Source of the DNA: Deltaproteobacteria bacterium
GTDB taxonomy: Bacteria > Desulfobacterota > DSM-4660 > Desulfatiglandales > HGW-15
Length of the DNA: 47,828 nucleotides
NCBI GenBank assembly: GCA_016930835.1
Contig: JAFGGA010000080.1
Coordinates: 1 to 47,828 of the forward strand
Reading direction: 5' to 3'
A program made the translations under genes and the position numbers. Positions 34,524 to 44,034 of the stretch are shown in pieces. How positions within the stretch are numbered: position 1 is the stretch's first letter; each line of letters begins with the position of its first letter. The notes under the pieces were generated by a model, which did no database searches, had not been told where the DNA came from, and worked only from the letters and a program-made list of their open reading frames with translations.

Positions 34524-35885
34524 TTAACCGAGAATATCAATAATCTCTGTGACATCGTCCGTTTCTTCCAGGTGGTTGATCATTTGAAGAAAGGCTTCTA
34601 CATCTTCATCAGGTAAGGGCTTTACGGAAAAGCGGTTACACTTCTCAAATTTTTCAATCAGTTCTGAATCGGACACGGATTCCATTTCATTGATGGAGTT
34701 TTTATAGATACGCCCATTTTGAAGGATTATCTCGATTTCGATGCCCCTTTTTAAACCCGGGTCAGGGGTCACATCGATCTTGGGAATGAATTCCAGAACC
34801 GTCCGGTCTTGAATGGCCTCTTCGGTGAAATTGTCTACGAATAATTTGCCCTTTGTTAAGGCAACGGCAATGGAATATCGATAATTCCACAGTGCATCAG
34901 CCGATGTAATCGGGTCAAATTTGTTCTCTCCGCAAAGGCCATATGGCGTATCCCCAACACGTAATTGAATCTCAGCGATGTCTTTCGAGTCGATCTGATA
35001 TTGGGTTGCTAATTCCAATGCCCCGTAAACGGGAAACTGGGTTGCACCGCATCCGGGATACCTTTTGATTCCCGGGGAAAGTGATTCAAAACGTGTTCCC
35101 AGATCTCCCATTAATATCTCCGGGTCGTAATCTCCATTTCCGTACATGGTATAAATACCCCAAAGGCCGTCAATAATATCTTTATATGCCGTAAATCCAT
35201 TTTCAACCAGTAAGACACTCAGCACACCGGCCTTGGTGCCCAGTCCCTGGCTTAATTGGGCCATGAATCCTCCGCCCTCGCCGACCGTTGATCCATAGCT
35301 CCCGGAACATTGACCATAGGCGATCCCCATGGTATGGGCTATCTTGTTTTGGTCAAATCCAAGTAGATTTCCTCCGAGTGCCGCTATAGCGGGAGGGGCG
35401 AAGGTTTCAGCGAGCCACCCTCCGGACATGGTTGTGCTTTGACGTCCGGCAACCCTGAATCGCCAGTTCAAGTCATTACCCAATGCAATCGCCGTGATCA
35501 GGTTTTTTCCTTTGACGGGACTGCGATTGATATATTTCGAATATTCGCAAAGGGCAAAAGCCGCTGGAATAATACTCGCGCTGACATGGGTGGCTCCGCC
35601 TGATAGGAGGGGCTCAAAATCAAAACCCCTGCACATGACCGAATTGACCCATGCGGCTTCATGAAGGGGGACCTTCAATCCATATGAAAAAATAGTCCCT
35701 TCGGGTTTGCCGCTCCATTCTTTTACAAGAGCAATTAATTTTTTACTGCCTTCGGCCATAGTACCGGCCAATATAGCGCCGATACAATCCAGGATATGAG
35801 TTTTTACATCAATAACCGCTTGAGAAGGTAGATCATCATAAGTTAGTGTCTGAGCATAACGTGTGAGCTTGTCGATGGCTGGCAT
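34524..35885 (-). CDS. MmgE/PrpD family protein (second)
   Basis: The 453-residue MmgE/PrpD-fold protein shares with its neighbour the motifs GTKAGVLSVLL, IIDGLWGIYTMYGNGDY and YPGCGATQFPVYGALELATQY. In the region where the neighbour has HALDFED...HPNAS, this one has RGFDFEPLLSGGATHVSAS; the first His is replaced by Arg. Its activity may differ, or it may form a heteromer with the neighbour. AAGGAGG lies well upstream of the ATG in the minus-strand leader. It lies 84 bp after the CoA-transferase pair and 58 bp before the first MmgE/PrpD gene. Confidence 0.85.
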   Translation of the reverse strand: MPAIDKLTRYAQTLTYDDLPSQAVIDVKTHILDCIGAILAGTMAEGSKKLIALVKEWSGKPEGTIFSYGLKVPLHEAAWVNSVMCRGFDFEPLLSGGATHVSASIIPAAFALCEYSKYINRSPVKGKNLITAIALGNDLNWRFRVAGRQSTTMSGGWLAETFAPPAIAALGGNLLGFDQNKIAHTMGIAYGQCSGSYGSTVGEGGGFMAQLSQGLGTKAGVLSVLLVENGFTAYKDIIDGLWGIYTMYGNGDYDPEILMGDLGTRFESLSPGIKRYPGCGATQFPVYGALELATQYQIDSKDIAEIQLRVGDTPYGLCGENKFDPITSADALWNYRYSIAVALTKGKLFVDNFTEEAIQDRTVLEFIPKIDVTPDPGLKRGIEIEIILQNGRIYKNSINEMESVSDSELIEKFEKCNRFSVKPLPDEDVEAFLQMINHLEETDDVTEIIDILG

Positions 35886-35969
35886 GGATTATTTACTTCC
35901 TTTTCCTCCTTCACTAAGGGGACTGTGTTTTTGTTTTTCCTTACGCCCTGTGCATGTGCCAAGGGCTTC

Positions 35970-37196
35970 CTATTCAAAGACTCCTTGCTGTTCTAATGCA
36001 TTAAACATATTGTCCGTCATTCCTAAAAATTCCGTGCAGATATATCTCGTATGTTCCCCAAAGCAGGGTGATGTTCGAACCTGTGCAGGAGTCTCTGATA
36101 ATTTAAAGGGTGGAGCAGGATGCCCAAAAATTCCGATCACGGGATGCTCTAGATCAACAAGAAATCCTCGATCTTTTAATTGAGGGTCATGTTCGTAAAG
36201 GTCCTGCATGGATTGCACGATCCCGGCCGGCACACCGGATGCCTGCATGGTCTTCATGACTTCCTCCGCGGAATGATTTCGGGTCCATTGGGATACCCTT
36301 TCTTCCAGTTCGTCTTCATTTTGTTTCCTGGATTCTAAAGTCGCAAATTCAGGTGCTTTTGTCCAAGAAGGATTTCCCATAATACGACAAAAATGATTCC
36401 ATTCATCATCCGTAAATACGGCAATGGCTATCCACTGATCGTCACCCAGGCAAGGAAAAACAGCATGTGGAGCAGCGTGGATGACTCGATTTCCATTGCG
36501 GGTTTGCAAATTGTTGTTGGCTACCAGATCTAAAAGGGCAGGTGTCATTTGATGGGTACATATCTCGAGCATGCTGGAGTCAATGTACTGTCCTTCCCCG
36601 GTTCGCCTCCGATAATCCAGCGCCGCTGCCACCGCAGTGATGGAGATCAAAGGGACCAGGACATCGCCATAAGGTACGTTGGGTATTACGGGTCCTCGAT
36701 CCGGCCATCCGGTCGCATCCAAATATCCGGATAAGGCCGCCCCGTTTCCATCAATACCGCCCCGGTTTGCGTGTGGACCGGTTTGGCCGTATACACTGCC
36801 GCTCACCATAATAATCTGTGGTTTAATGGCCTTGGCGAACTCATAGTCAAATCCGAGTTTGGTAAGGGTGCCTGGTGAAAAATTTTCATTAATGACATCA
36901 GCCCATCGGATGAGTCTTTCAACGACTTCTTTTGCCTTGGGATGTTTTAGATTGAGACGTAGACTATATTTTGATGTGTTGAGGTGCGTAAACCACGGTT
37001 TGTCGTCGGGGTTTTTGGCGGATGACATAGAGAGCATGGGATTCATGCGGGGCATATCCATGCGCTTGCTGGATTCTACACGGATCACCTGCGCACCGAA
37101 ATCACCCAGGTATTTCCCGGTGATGGAACCTACCAGGCCCCAACCAAAATCCAGAACCTTGATATCGGTCAACGCCTGGTTGTTCGTGATACTCAT
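35970..37196 (-). CDS. Family III CoA-transferase, BbsF-like (second copy)
   Basis: The 408-residue CaiB-fold protein is paralogous to 2737-3972. It shares IKVLDFGWGLVGS, GAQVIRVESSKR, LNTSKYSLRLNLKHP, WPDRGPV, YGD with Asp178 at the catalytic position, and the C-terminal HPAPPFKLSETPAQVRTSPCFGEH. Its ATG overlaps the stop of the upstream partner (4 bp), so the subunits are translationally coupled. This pair belongs to the operon with the third binding protein and the MmgE/PrpD genes. It probably activates the imported acid or swaps CoA between pathway intermediates. Confidence 0.87.
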   Translation of the reverse strand: MSITNNQALTDIKVLDFGWGLVGSITGKYLGDFGAQVIRVESSKRMDMPRMNPMLSMSSAKNPDDKPWFTHLNTSKYSLRLNLKHPKAKEVVERLIRWADVINENFSPGTLTKLGFDYEFAKAIKPQIIMVSGSVYGQTGPHANRGGIDGNGAALSGYLDATGWPDRGPVIPNVPYGDVLVPLISITAVAAALDYRRRTGEGQYIDSSMLEICTHQMTPALLDLVANNNLQTRNGNRVIHAAPHAVFPCLGDDQWIAIAVFTDDEWNHFCRIMGNPSWTKAPEFATLESRKQNEDELEERVSQWTRNHSAEEVMKTMQASGVPAGIVQSMQDLYEHDPQLKDRGFLVDLEHPVIGIFGHPAPPFKLSETPAQVRTSPCFGEHTRYICTEFLGMTDNMFNALEQQGVFE

Positions 37197-38434
37197 ATCA
37201 CACCTGCCTCTTTTAACACAGCAACGTCCATGGACGTGAGTCCTAATTCATTGATATATACATCATCATTGTTCTCACCAATCCGTGGCGCCCGGCGTCT
37301 GACATAATTTTCGGTATGATTACACAAAAAGAAATGCTTGGGATTTGTCAACGTCTTTTGTCCATCGGGGTCTTCCAGATCAATCCAGAAATGCCGTTCT
37401 CGAAGCTGTACATATTCCAAGATATCAGCCGGATTATTGGCCATACATGTCTCAACCCCTCGTTTGACACCTTCTTCTGCGAGTTCTTTTTTGGTAAATT
37501 TCATAAAAAAGCGTCCAATGGACTCCTGGTATAGATTAATAGTCTCCTTTGGTAATCCAATGACGTCGAATGCTTCCCAGTATGAGATATTCAAAAAAGG
37601 ACTTTCGAAATTGACTTCCCGCATCCATTGGGCCAATGCCTGATTGACAGATGCCCGTTCGCGACCCCCTGCAAACATCCAGAACACGGCCCCATCTTTA
37701 CACGGCCAAAACTGGCGGGTGGAACGGGCGCCCACATTGCGGATGTTGCCACTTCGATGAATCAATTTTTTATCAAACATCCAGACCAACAGGTTGGATG
37801 GACTCCTGCTTGCGGCGACTTCTTGTTGCGATACATCCACGTGTTGACCCTGACCGGTTTTCTCGCGGTAAAGATGGGCAAGGACGGTTCCGGCAGCTGC
37901 TGCTGCGTTGGACTGGAAATAATTGGAATCCGGTCCTTCCCTGACAGGCGGTCGATCCGGATCCCCATTGGTTAACAGGACTCCACCCATGGCAGAGACA
38001 ATCAGTTCACTGCCTTTATAATGGGCATATGGTCCGGTTTGGCCGAAGGGAGTGATGGATGTAAGGATAATACGCGGATTGATGTCGCACAATGATTGGT
38101 ATCCCAGTCCAAGATCATCTAAAAACCCGGGTTCATGCGACTCCAGTACAAAATCCACATTCTTGACAAGCTTTTTGAAGATCTCTTGACCTTGGGGAGA
38201 TTGAATATCAAGGGTGATGCTCCGTTTATCCGTATTAAAGGCAGCCCAATACAGACTATTTTCCGGATCTTTCCGGTCTTGATAAAACGGTGGAATGTTA
38301 CGGTCAGGATCACCTCCGGGTTTTTCTATTTTCATGACATCAATCCCTAAAGCGGCCAAGATTTTGCCGCAGACAAATCCTTTATGGTCGGTAAGATCCA
38401 GGGCACGATAACCGCTGAGCAAGCCTTGAGACAT
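37193..38434 (-). CDS. Family III CoA-transferase, BbsE-like (second copy)
   Basis: The 413-residue protein is paralogous to 1447-2694: GYRALDLTDHKGFVCGKILAALGIDVMKIEKPGGD (split motifs), AAFNTDKRSITLD, ITPFGQTGPYAHYKGS, with Asp169 (GPDSNYF) at the catalytic position. It ends with APRIGENNDDVYINELGL, parallel to APHIGEHNEEIYIGELGL in the first copy. The strong similarity of both chains and their order indicates that the E/F pair was duplicated as a unit. AGGAGA precedes the ATG on the minus strand. A stable stem-loop separates it from the binding-protein gene upstream. Confidence 0.87.
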   Translation of the reverse strand: MSQGLLSGYRALDLTDHKGFVCGKILAALGIDVMKIEKPGGDPDRNIPPFYQDRKDPENSLYWAAFNTDKRSITLDIQSPQGQEIFKKLVKNVDFVLESHEPGFLDDLGLGYQSLCDINPRIILTSITPFGQTGPYAHYKGSELIVSAMGGVLLTNGDPDRPPVREGPDSNYFQSNAAAAAGTVLAHLYREKTGQGQHVDVSQQEVAASRSPSNLLVWMFDKKLIHRSGNIRNVGARSTRQFWPCKDGAVFWMFAGGRERASVNQALAQWMREVNFESPFLNISYWEAFDVIGLPKETINLYQESIGRFFMKFTKKELAEEGVKRGVETCMANNPADILEYVQLRERHFWIDLEDPDGQKTLTNPKHFFLCNHTENYVRRRAPRIGENNDDVYINELGLTSMDVAVLKEAGVI

Positions 38435-38453
38435 GATGCATCTCCTAATGATG

Positions 38454-38494
38454 ATCCCCCTTGGTCCTTTTCAACAAAGGACCGTTAGGGGGAT
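38454..38494 (-). other. Stem-loop between binding protein and CoA-transferase genes
   Basis: Two stacked stems, ATCCCCCT with AGGGGGAT and GGTCCTTT with AAAGGACC, enclose a short loop 38 nt after the binding-protein stop. No U-run follows. The position parallels the stem-loop after the first binding protein, suggesting differential mRNA stability or partial termination. Confidence 0.65.
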
Positions 38495-38531
38495 GAGTGT
38501 ATCGATGATGATCATCTATTTTAAAGCATTT

Positions 38532-40160
38532 TTATTTGCTTAACCAAGCATCAGCCGGGTACCAGATAAAGGGATGGGCAACATCATAATAATACCGAAT
38601 CCCATGTAGGGACGGATGCATGGCGGCGATCTCCGGTTGGGACCAAAGGGGGATCATGATGACCTCGTCATAAATGACTTTGATTACCTTCTGACAGAGT
38701 TCGGTTTGTTTTGCGAAGTTTCTTTCCTCGATGGCCTGATTCAATAATTCCTGGAAGCCGGGCGGCCTTAACGCGCTGGCATTGCGAATAGATTTTTTAT
38801 CAAGTGAACGTTGGACCCCGGATGGAACAACCGGACCGCCGATGAATACACTATAAAGAAGACCGTTTTGCCAACCCTCTTTATTGAGTTTTGAAACCCT
38901 GCCCCGGTCGCCGATATCCAATTTGGCCCTGATCCCGACATTAGCGAGGTAATTTTGAATTGCACCCAGGGCGTCACGATTCTCAAACTGCTCAGCGATG
39001 ATACGGGTTTCAAACCCATTGGGGTAACCGGCTTCAGCAAGAAGTTGTTTGGCCTTTTCCGGGTTGAAGCGACGTTCTTCCAATCCCGGATTAAATCCCA
39101 TGGGCCATATGCAGGACTGATAAACCGCTTTATAGAATCCATAACCCAGGGTTTGTGCAATGGTTTCACGGTCGATGGCATATTCGACTGCCAGGCGAAC
39201 CTTTCGGTTTGCGAAAGGAGAATCGGGATTGGCGCTATCACCGACAAGAGCGGGGCCGCTCATATTAATAGATTCAACCCTGAACCCTTTGTTCCTGAGT
39301 TCGTAGCCATCCTTTGCGGTTAGCCCGTTAATCAAATGGGCCTGTCCGGCCTCAAAGGCCAACCGGGCGGTTACCGGATCCGCGATATATAGAAATTCCA
39401 TGCCATCCAGATAGGGCTTGCCCTTTTCGTAATAGTCATCGAATTTTTTATATCTGATAAATACATCCCGTTCCCAATCTACAAACTTAAAAGGACCTGT
39501 CCCAATGGTATGATCTTTGGCCTGTTTTTCAGGTGTTGTCGGTTTGGCTATAGCCATGGGTGAGGCGATCATGCCGTGGCCGACAAAGAAATTCTCCAAT
39601 AAAGTGCCATCCCATTCCGAAAGATTGAGTCGAATGGTTTGGTCATTGATGATATCCATGGATGTTATTTTTGAAAATTTGACAGGAGAGTATTTCATGT
39701 TCTCGATGTGATATTTGACCGCAGCGGCGTTGAAATCCGTGCCATCATGGAATTTGGCCTTTCTGAGGTGTATCGTGACAGCCTTGCCATCCGGTGAAAT
39801 GTCAATGCCGGTGGCCAGCGTACTATGATCGAATAGCGGTTCCCCGGACAGTTGTAATTTCATAAGGACCGACATAACGGGATAGGCACCATCCACGTAT
39901 CCCCAACCTCGCGTGGTGGGAGACCCTAAGTTGGGTGGGCTTCGTCGCCATATCATCTTAAAAACCCCACCGTATTCGGGTTTAAGATCTTTTTCACTGC
40001 TTGCTGTGGAGGCTTGTGCCAGAACAAGGGGTCCTTTCATGTCGAGTGGTGAATTTTTCAAGACCGGATTGGCTTTGCTTATCTCTCCGGCAAAGGTTAT
40101 TCCGCTGAAGATCAGTACGAATGCAATAATGGTTAAAAAACAAATCCGTTTTTTCATCAT
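38532..40160 (-). CDS. Extracellular solute-binding protein, family 5 (third)
   Basis: The 542-residue protein has a signal peptide (MMKKRICFLTIIAFVLIFSG...TFAG) and family 5 motifs: HLRKAKFHDGTDFNAAAVKYHIENMKY, TIGTGPFKFVDWERDVFIRYKKF, ANRKVRLAVEYAIDR and AKQLLAEAGYPNGFE. GGAGG lies 6 nt before the ATG on the minus strand. It is closest in this window to the second binding protein (24243-25790), although its cluster context is the second permease pair. Residues ~25-60 form an extra polar linker before the mature domain. The ligand is unknown and may be an organic acid rather than a peptide. Confidence 0.92.
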   Translation of the reverse strand: MMKKRICFLTIIAFVLIFSGITFAGEISKANPVLKNSPLDMKGPLVLAQASTASSEKDLKPEYGGVFKMIWRRSPPNLGSPTTRGWGYVDGAYPVMSVLMKLQLSGEPLFDHSTLATGIDISPDGKAVTIHLRKAKFHDGTDFNAAAVKYHIENMKYSPVKFSKITSMDIINDQTIRLNLSEWDGTLLENFFVGHGMIASPMAIAKPTTPEKQAKDHTIGTGPFKFVDWERDVFIRYKKFDDYYEKGKPYLDGMEFLYIADPVTARLAFEAGQAHLINGLTAKDGYELRNKGFRVESINMSGPALVGDSANPDSPFANRKVRLAVEYAIDRETIAQTLGYGFYKAVYQSCIWPMGFNPGLEERRFNPEKAKQLLAEAGYPNGFETRIIAEQFENRDALGAIQNYLANVGIRAKLDIGDRGRVSKLNKEGWQNGLLYSVFIGGPVVPSGVQRSLDKKSIRNASALRPPGFQELLNQAIEERNFAKQTELCQKVIKVIYDEVIMIPLWSQPEIAAMHPSLHGIRYYYDVAHPFIWYPADAWLSK

Positions 40161-40405
40161 GGTCTCCCTCCTTATCGAGATATGGTTTAAAATGGGGGTT
40201 AATAATAGAAACTTCCAATACCTCCTTTGATTGATTTTTGTTTATACTGATTATCATGAGAAAAAATTTAGATTAGTATTCTTTGACCAGTCTCATATTC
40301 CATCCCCGCTCGATTATTTCATAATTGGATAGCTATCCGTAGAAAATTTTTTCCCTTTTTTGAATCCTTTGGGTTACATTCGATATCATGAAAACCGGCT
40401 TGTGT

Positions 40406-41515
40406 TTAGGGTGCGATCAGAATTTCGTCGCCATCCCATTGAAATTGTGCATTAAGATTGGCCGACTCAGTTATCTTTTTCATATAGTCAAAGGTTCGTT
40501 GACCATCGCTGTCGTGTTTGACAACTTGAGGGTGGCCTTTCTTATTAACGATTAACGGGATATAACTTGTTTTTGATATCCTTTTATCCTCGATCTGGCA
40601 CTTGGCGATGATCGTATAGATGGCCTCGGGATGAAAAGGGTAGGTGGGGTATTCCGGATCAGGTAAAAAGCCAAATAGCTCAATACGTCTTCTCGCCCAG
40701 GATTTAGGATCTTGACCGGGTTTTGGGGCCAGGAGGGGCAAATAGGTAACGAAATTACCCAGGCAATGAAAGATCGTCCGGCCCTTGTATTGCTCGATCC
40801 CTTTGAGGATGTGGGAATGGTGCCCTAAAATCAGATCCGCGCCCGCATCAATAGCGGCATGCGATATCTGCTGTTCATAGGCGGCGATCTTAATGGGCAT
40901 GTGCACGAGCCCCTTGTGAAAAGATACCACCAAGATGTCGCAAAGAGGTCGAAGTTGGTGGATATCATTTAACATGGCGTTAAGACTATCCGGTTCCGCC
41001 CAGGTGTAAATGGAAGGGGGGCCACCGGGATTTGCATGATCCAGTTCGTAATGTGTTAGGATATGCACGTAAGCGGCCCCTGCTTTTTCCGTTGTTGCCC
41101 AAGTTTCCTGAGGTCCGACGCAGTTGTAGGATAAGAACCCGAATCGCGTTCCATCTCGTTCGATCATCACTGGCTGTCTTGCTTCTTGGATGTTCATACC
41201 CGCGCCGATAGGGTGAATGTGATGTTCCCTGAGCCATTCAATGGTATCATGAATAGCTTCCGGGCCGGCGTCATGCACGTGATTCCCCGCGAGAGTCATG
41301 ACATGAAAACCGACTTTAGGCAAAATACCCAATGCCCTCATATCACGGCCAAGTTCAATGGACTTGGGATCATTGTCGGAATGTGTGACCTCCAATTGTC
41401 CGATGAGAATATCACATGCTTTCAATGTTGCCTGGACGTCGTCAAAATATGGATCCGTGTCAGGTCCTAAGATGATATCACCTACACCCAGCAGGGTCAG
41501 TGTCTTTGTTGCCAT
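40406..41515 (-). CDS. CapA/PgsA-type metallophosphoesterase-fold protein
   Basis: The 369-residue protein of the CapA (poly-gamma-glutamate biosynthesis-like) family contains the binuclear metal motifs: LLGVGDIILG near the N-terminus, TLAGNHVHDAG, VSFHKG and GHHSHILKGIEQYKGRTIFHCLGNFV. No signal peptide is seen, unlike many membrane-linked CapA proteins, so it may be cytoplasmic. Capsule genes are absent. It sits between permease and binding-protein genes in a catabolic run, so a hydrolytic role (for example on an amide or phospho bond of the substrate) is possible. This is inference only. It has ~250-bp gaps on both sides. Confidence 0.85.
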   Translation of the reverse strand: MATKTLTLLGVGDIILGPDTDPYFDDVQATLKACDILIGQLEVTHSDNDPKSIELGRDMRALGILPKVGFHVMTLAGNHVHDAGPEAIHDTIEWLREHHIHPIGAGMNIQEARQPVMIERDGTRFGFLSYNCVGPQETWATTEKAGAAYVHILTHYELDHANPGGPPSIYTWAEPDSLNAMLNDIHQLRPLCDILVVSFHKGLVHMPIKIAAYEQQISHAAIDAGADLILGHHSHILKGIEQYKGRTIFHCLGNFVTYLPLLAPKPGQDPKSWARRRIELFGFLPDPEYPTYPFHPEAIYTIIAKCQIEDKRISKTSYIPLIVNKKGHPQVVKHDSDGQRTFDYMKKITESANLNAQFQWDGDEILIAP

Positions 41516-41766
41516 GGATAAAATTTCCCTTCTTGCTATAGATTGTGCGCTTCACATTAATATCACGACTTAAAATGGCTAAAGATCATAGCCGGTCGGA
41601 TCATGATCCCAGAAACCACCGGTTGTTGCATGCTGTATGGAGATGAGGTCTGTCGCCATATCGAGAGCCCAATTATAGTATCCAGAATTGTTTTTTATTG
41701 GTAGCAAAAATGACAACACCTCCACGCCTTGGTTTGAAGTGGGGCTTTGCCGACTTTCTATTGGAA

Positions 41767-42663
41767 CTATATCGCTCCACGAAGTCTTGGATCCAGGGCG
41801 TCTCTTAGACCATCCCCCACCATGTTAAAAGAGAATACGACCAACATGATGGCCAAACCGGGTGCGATGGAAAGTATAGGGTGTGTCAAAAGGTATTTAT
41901 AACCGTCGTTGACCATGGCGCCCCAGGCTGCGCCCGGGGGCTCAATGCCGATGCCTAAAAAACTCAAGCCGGCCTCGGCCAATATGGTCATACCTAACTG
42001 CATCGTCACCAAAACGATCAGGGGTGGAAAACAATTGGGAAGAATATGGGCCAGCATGATACGCCTGTTTCGCGCACCCATGGCCCGGCTGGCCAGGATA
42101 TAATCATTTTCCCGGATAGTCAGGACTTGGCCGCACATCAGTCTGCAGTAGGCCGGTATCAAGCCGATACCCAGAGCGATCATGACATTCGAAAGTCCAC
42201 CACCCAGCACGGCGGCAATAACAAGGGCTAATAGTAGTAAGGGGACAGCCATCATGGCATCAATCAATCGCATGATAACGGCATTAACCATACCCCCGAA
42301 ATAACCTGCAAGGAGCCCCAGGGTCATACCGATGATTGCCGCTATGCCCAAGGCCACCACACCGACCATCAAAGAGGTTCGTGATCCGTAAATAATACGG
42401 CTGAGGGTATCACGACCCAGGGCGTCCGTACCCAACCAATGTGCCTTACAGGGTTGCAGGACTGCGCTTCGTAGATCCTGTTTGTAAGGGTCATATGGAG
42501 CGATAAAGGGGGCAAAAATAGCACAAAAAAGGAGTAATAAAATAATGAAAAGACCGAATATGACTATTTTGCGAGTAAAAAAAATTCTGAAAAAACGCCT
42601 CAAATTTGCGGATTGATAAACATTTTCTTCAAAATCATTCATTGCTGCTGTTTCTTGTGACAT
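41767..42663 (-). CDS. ABC transporter permease, DppC/OppC type (second)
   Basis: The 298-residue permease has a cytoplasmic N-terminus, about six TM segments, APYDPYKQDLRSAVLQPCKAHWLGTDALGRDTLSR split in the first periplasmic loop, the EAA-loop RAMGARNRRIMLAHILPNCFPPL, and the terminal NMVGDGLRDALDPRLRGAI. It lies 11 bp after its DppB-type partner. It is paralogous to 18424-19305. No ATPase gene follows; the next gene is CapA-like. Confidence 0.93.
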   Translation of the reverse strand: MSQETAAMNDFEENVYQSANLRRFFRIFFTRKIVIFGLFIILLLLFCAIFAPFIAPYDPYKQDLRSAVLQPCKAHWLGTDALGRDTLSRIIYGSRTSLMVGVVALGIAAIIGMTLGLLAGYFGGMVNAVIMRLIDAMMAVPLLLLALVIAAVLGGGLSNVMIALGIGLIPAYCRLMCGQVLTIRENDYILASRAMGARNRRIMLAHILPNCFPPLIVLVTMQLGMTILAEAGLSFLGIGIEPPGAAWGAMVNDGYKYLLTHPILSIAPGLAIMLVVFSFNMVGDGLRDALDPRLRGAI

Positions 42664-42674
42664 GAAATTTCTCC

Positions 42675-43631
42675 CTAATTGTAGCGAACCCTTGGATCAA
42701 GCCAACCGTATGATAAGTCAACCAAAAGATTTGTTATCACAACCACACCGGCGATGATAAGCGTTCCGATCTGGACGATCCCATAATCCTGGCTGAAAAC
42801 GGCATCTACCAGAAGTCTGCCCATGCCAGGTATATTGAAAACCGTTTCAATCAATACGGAACCGCCAAATATATAACGAACATTGAATCCGATGAGCGTA
42901 ACAACTGGGATAAGCCCGTTCTTAATGGCGTGACGAAATACAACGTCACGTTCCGGCAAACCTTTGGCCCATGCGGTACGAATATAGTCTTGATTGATGA
43001 CTTCAAGCATGCTGGATCGGGTTTGTCTTGCCGTTCCCGATAGTGGCACGATGGCCAAACAAATAACAGGCATGATGGCCTGTTTGGTGCTCATCCAAAA
43101 ATCATCAAAAGGCCAGGTATACCCAAATACGGGGAGCCATCCCAATTTCAGACCGAAAAAATAGATCATTACAATGGCCAACCAAAAAACCGGTACGGTG
43201 ATTCCCAGGTTGGCAAACAGGGTGACAAACGTGTCTACGTGTTTACCTCGTCTCAATGCGGATACGACGCCCGAAAAAGTGCCGAAAAGGATGCTCAATA
43301 TGGAAGCCAGTATACCCAGGTGAATGGTAATAGGGAGTCGTTTCGCGACCAGATAGCTGACCTGCATATCATAATGCATGGATTTTCCAAAATCTCCTTT
43401 GAAGAGACCGGCCACCCAATGAACGTATTGGACCAATAAAGGCTTATCCAGACCAAATTGCTTCCTTAATTTCATTAGATCATCATCCGTAAAGGTCTGC
43501 ATGTCCTCTTGCGATATATATATTAACACCGGATCACCCGGCAACATGCGCATTGCAATAAAAATCATTAAACTCACCAGAATGAGTACCAACAATCCTT
43601 GGATTAACCGTCTAATAATATATGTTTTCAT
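42675..43631 (-). CDS. ABC transporter permease, DppB/OppB type (second)
   Basis: The 318-residue permease, exactly the length of its paralogue at 17434-18390, begins YIIRRLIQGLLVLILVSLMIFIAMRMLPGDP. It contains RQTRSSMLEVINQDYIRTAWAKGLPERDVVFRHAIKNGLIPVV (split EAA region) and ends LSYGWLDPRVRYN. It is the first gene of the minus-strand run, ~187 bp downstream of a sigma-54 promoter and ~400 bp downstream of paired regulator sites. TGGAG precedes its ATG. Confidence 0.93.
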   Translation of the reverse strand: MKTYIIRRLIQGLLVLILVSLMIFIAMRMLPGDPVLIYISQEDMQTFTDDDLMKLRKQFGLDKPLLVQYVHWVAGLFKGDFGKSMHYDMQVSYLVAKRLPITIHLGILASILSILFGTFSGVVSALRRGKHVDTFVTLFANLGITVPVFWLAIVMIYFFGLKLGWLPVFGYTWPFDDFWMSTKQAIMPVICLAIVPLSGTARQTRSSMLEVINQDYIRTAWAKGLPERDVVFRHAIKNGLIPVVTLIGFNVRYIFGGSVLIETVFNIPGMGRLLVDAVFSQDYGIVQIGTLIIAGVVVITNLLVDLSYGWLDPRVRYN

Positions 43632-43817
43632 TAACGCTCCATTCTAATTGTACGTGGTGTAATAAGTCCTCTGATTGTTGCCCGAGATTAACATCATGGA
43701 TTCACATGCAGTGGATATGGCATCCATAATGATCTGTAAATGACTTGTGTTTTAAGTTTATCTTTTTTAGATAGAAAATCCAATTTGTATTGTGCGGGTG
43801 TGTGTTCTTAGAGGAAT

Positions 43818-43834
43818 AGCAAGAAGAGTACCAA
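43818..43834 (-). promoter_or_regulatory. Sigma-54 (-24/-12) promoter of the second transporter/CoA-transferase run
   Basis: The minus strand reads TTGGTACTCTTCTTGCT, with GG and GC 10 nt apart. It differs at one position from the promoter at 12207-12223. The predicted start near 43807 gives a ~175-nt leader. Confidence 0.7.
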
Positions 43835-44034
43835 AAAAATAGAAATTGAATATCTAAATAATCAAATCGCATCTTTGGTTTTTGTTGGTTTAAAAAAAAC
43901 ATAAAATTACACCCAATAACATAATAAATATACATTTTAGACACTTTCATCATTTGTCTTGAGGGAGACAGGATTGCTCGGAAAACCTTTTATTGTGATA
44001 GGGATTATAAACCAATAAAATTCCATAAAATTAT

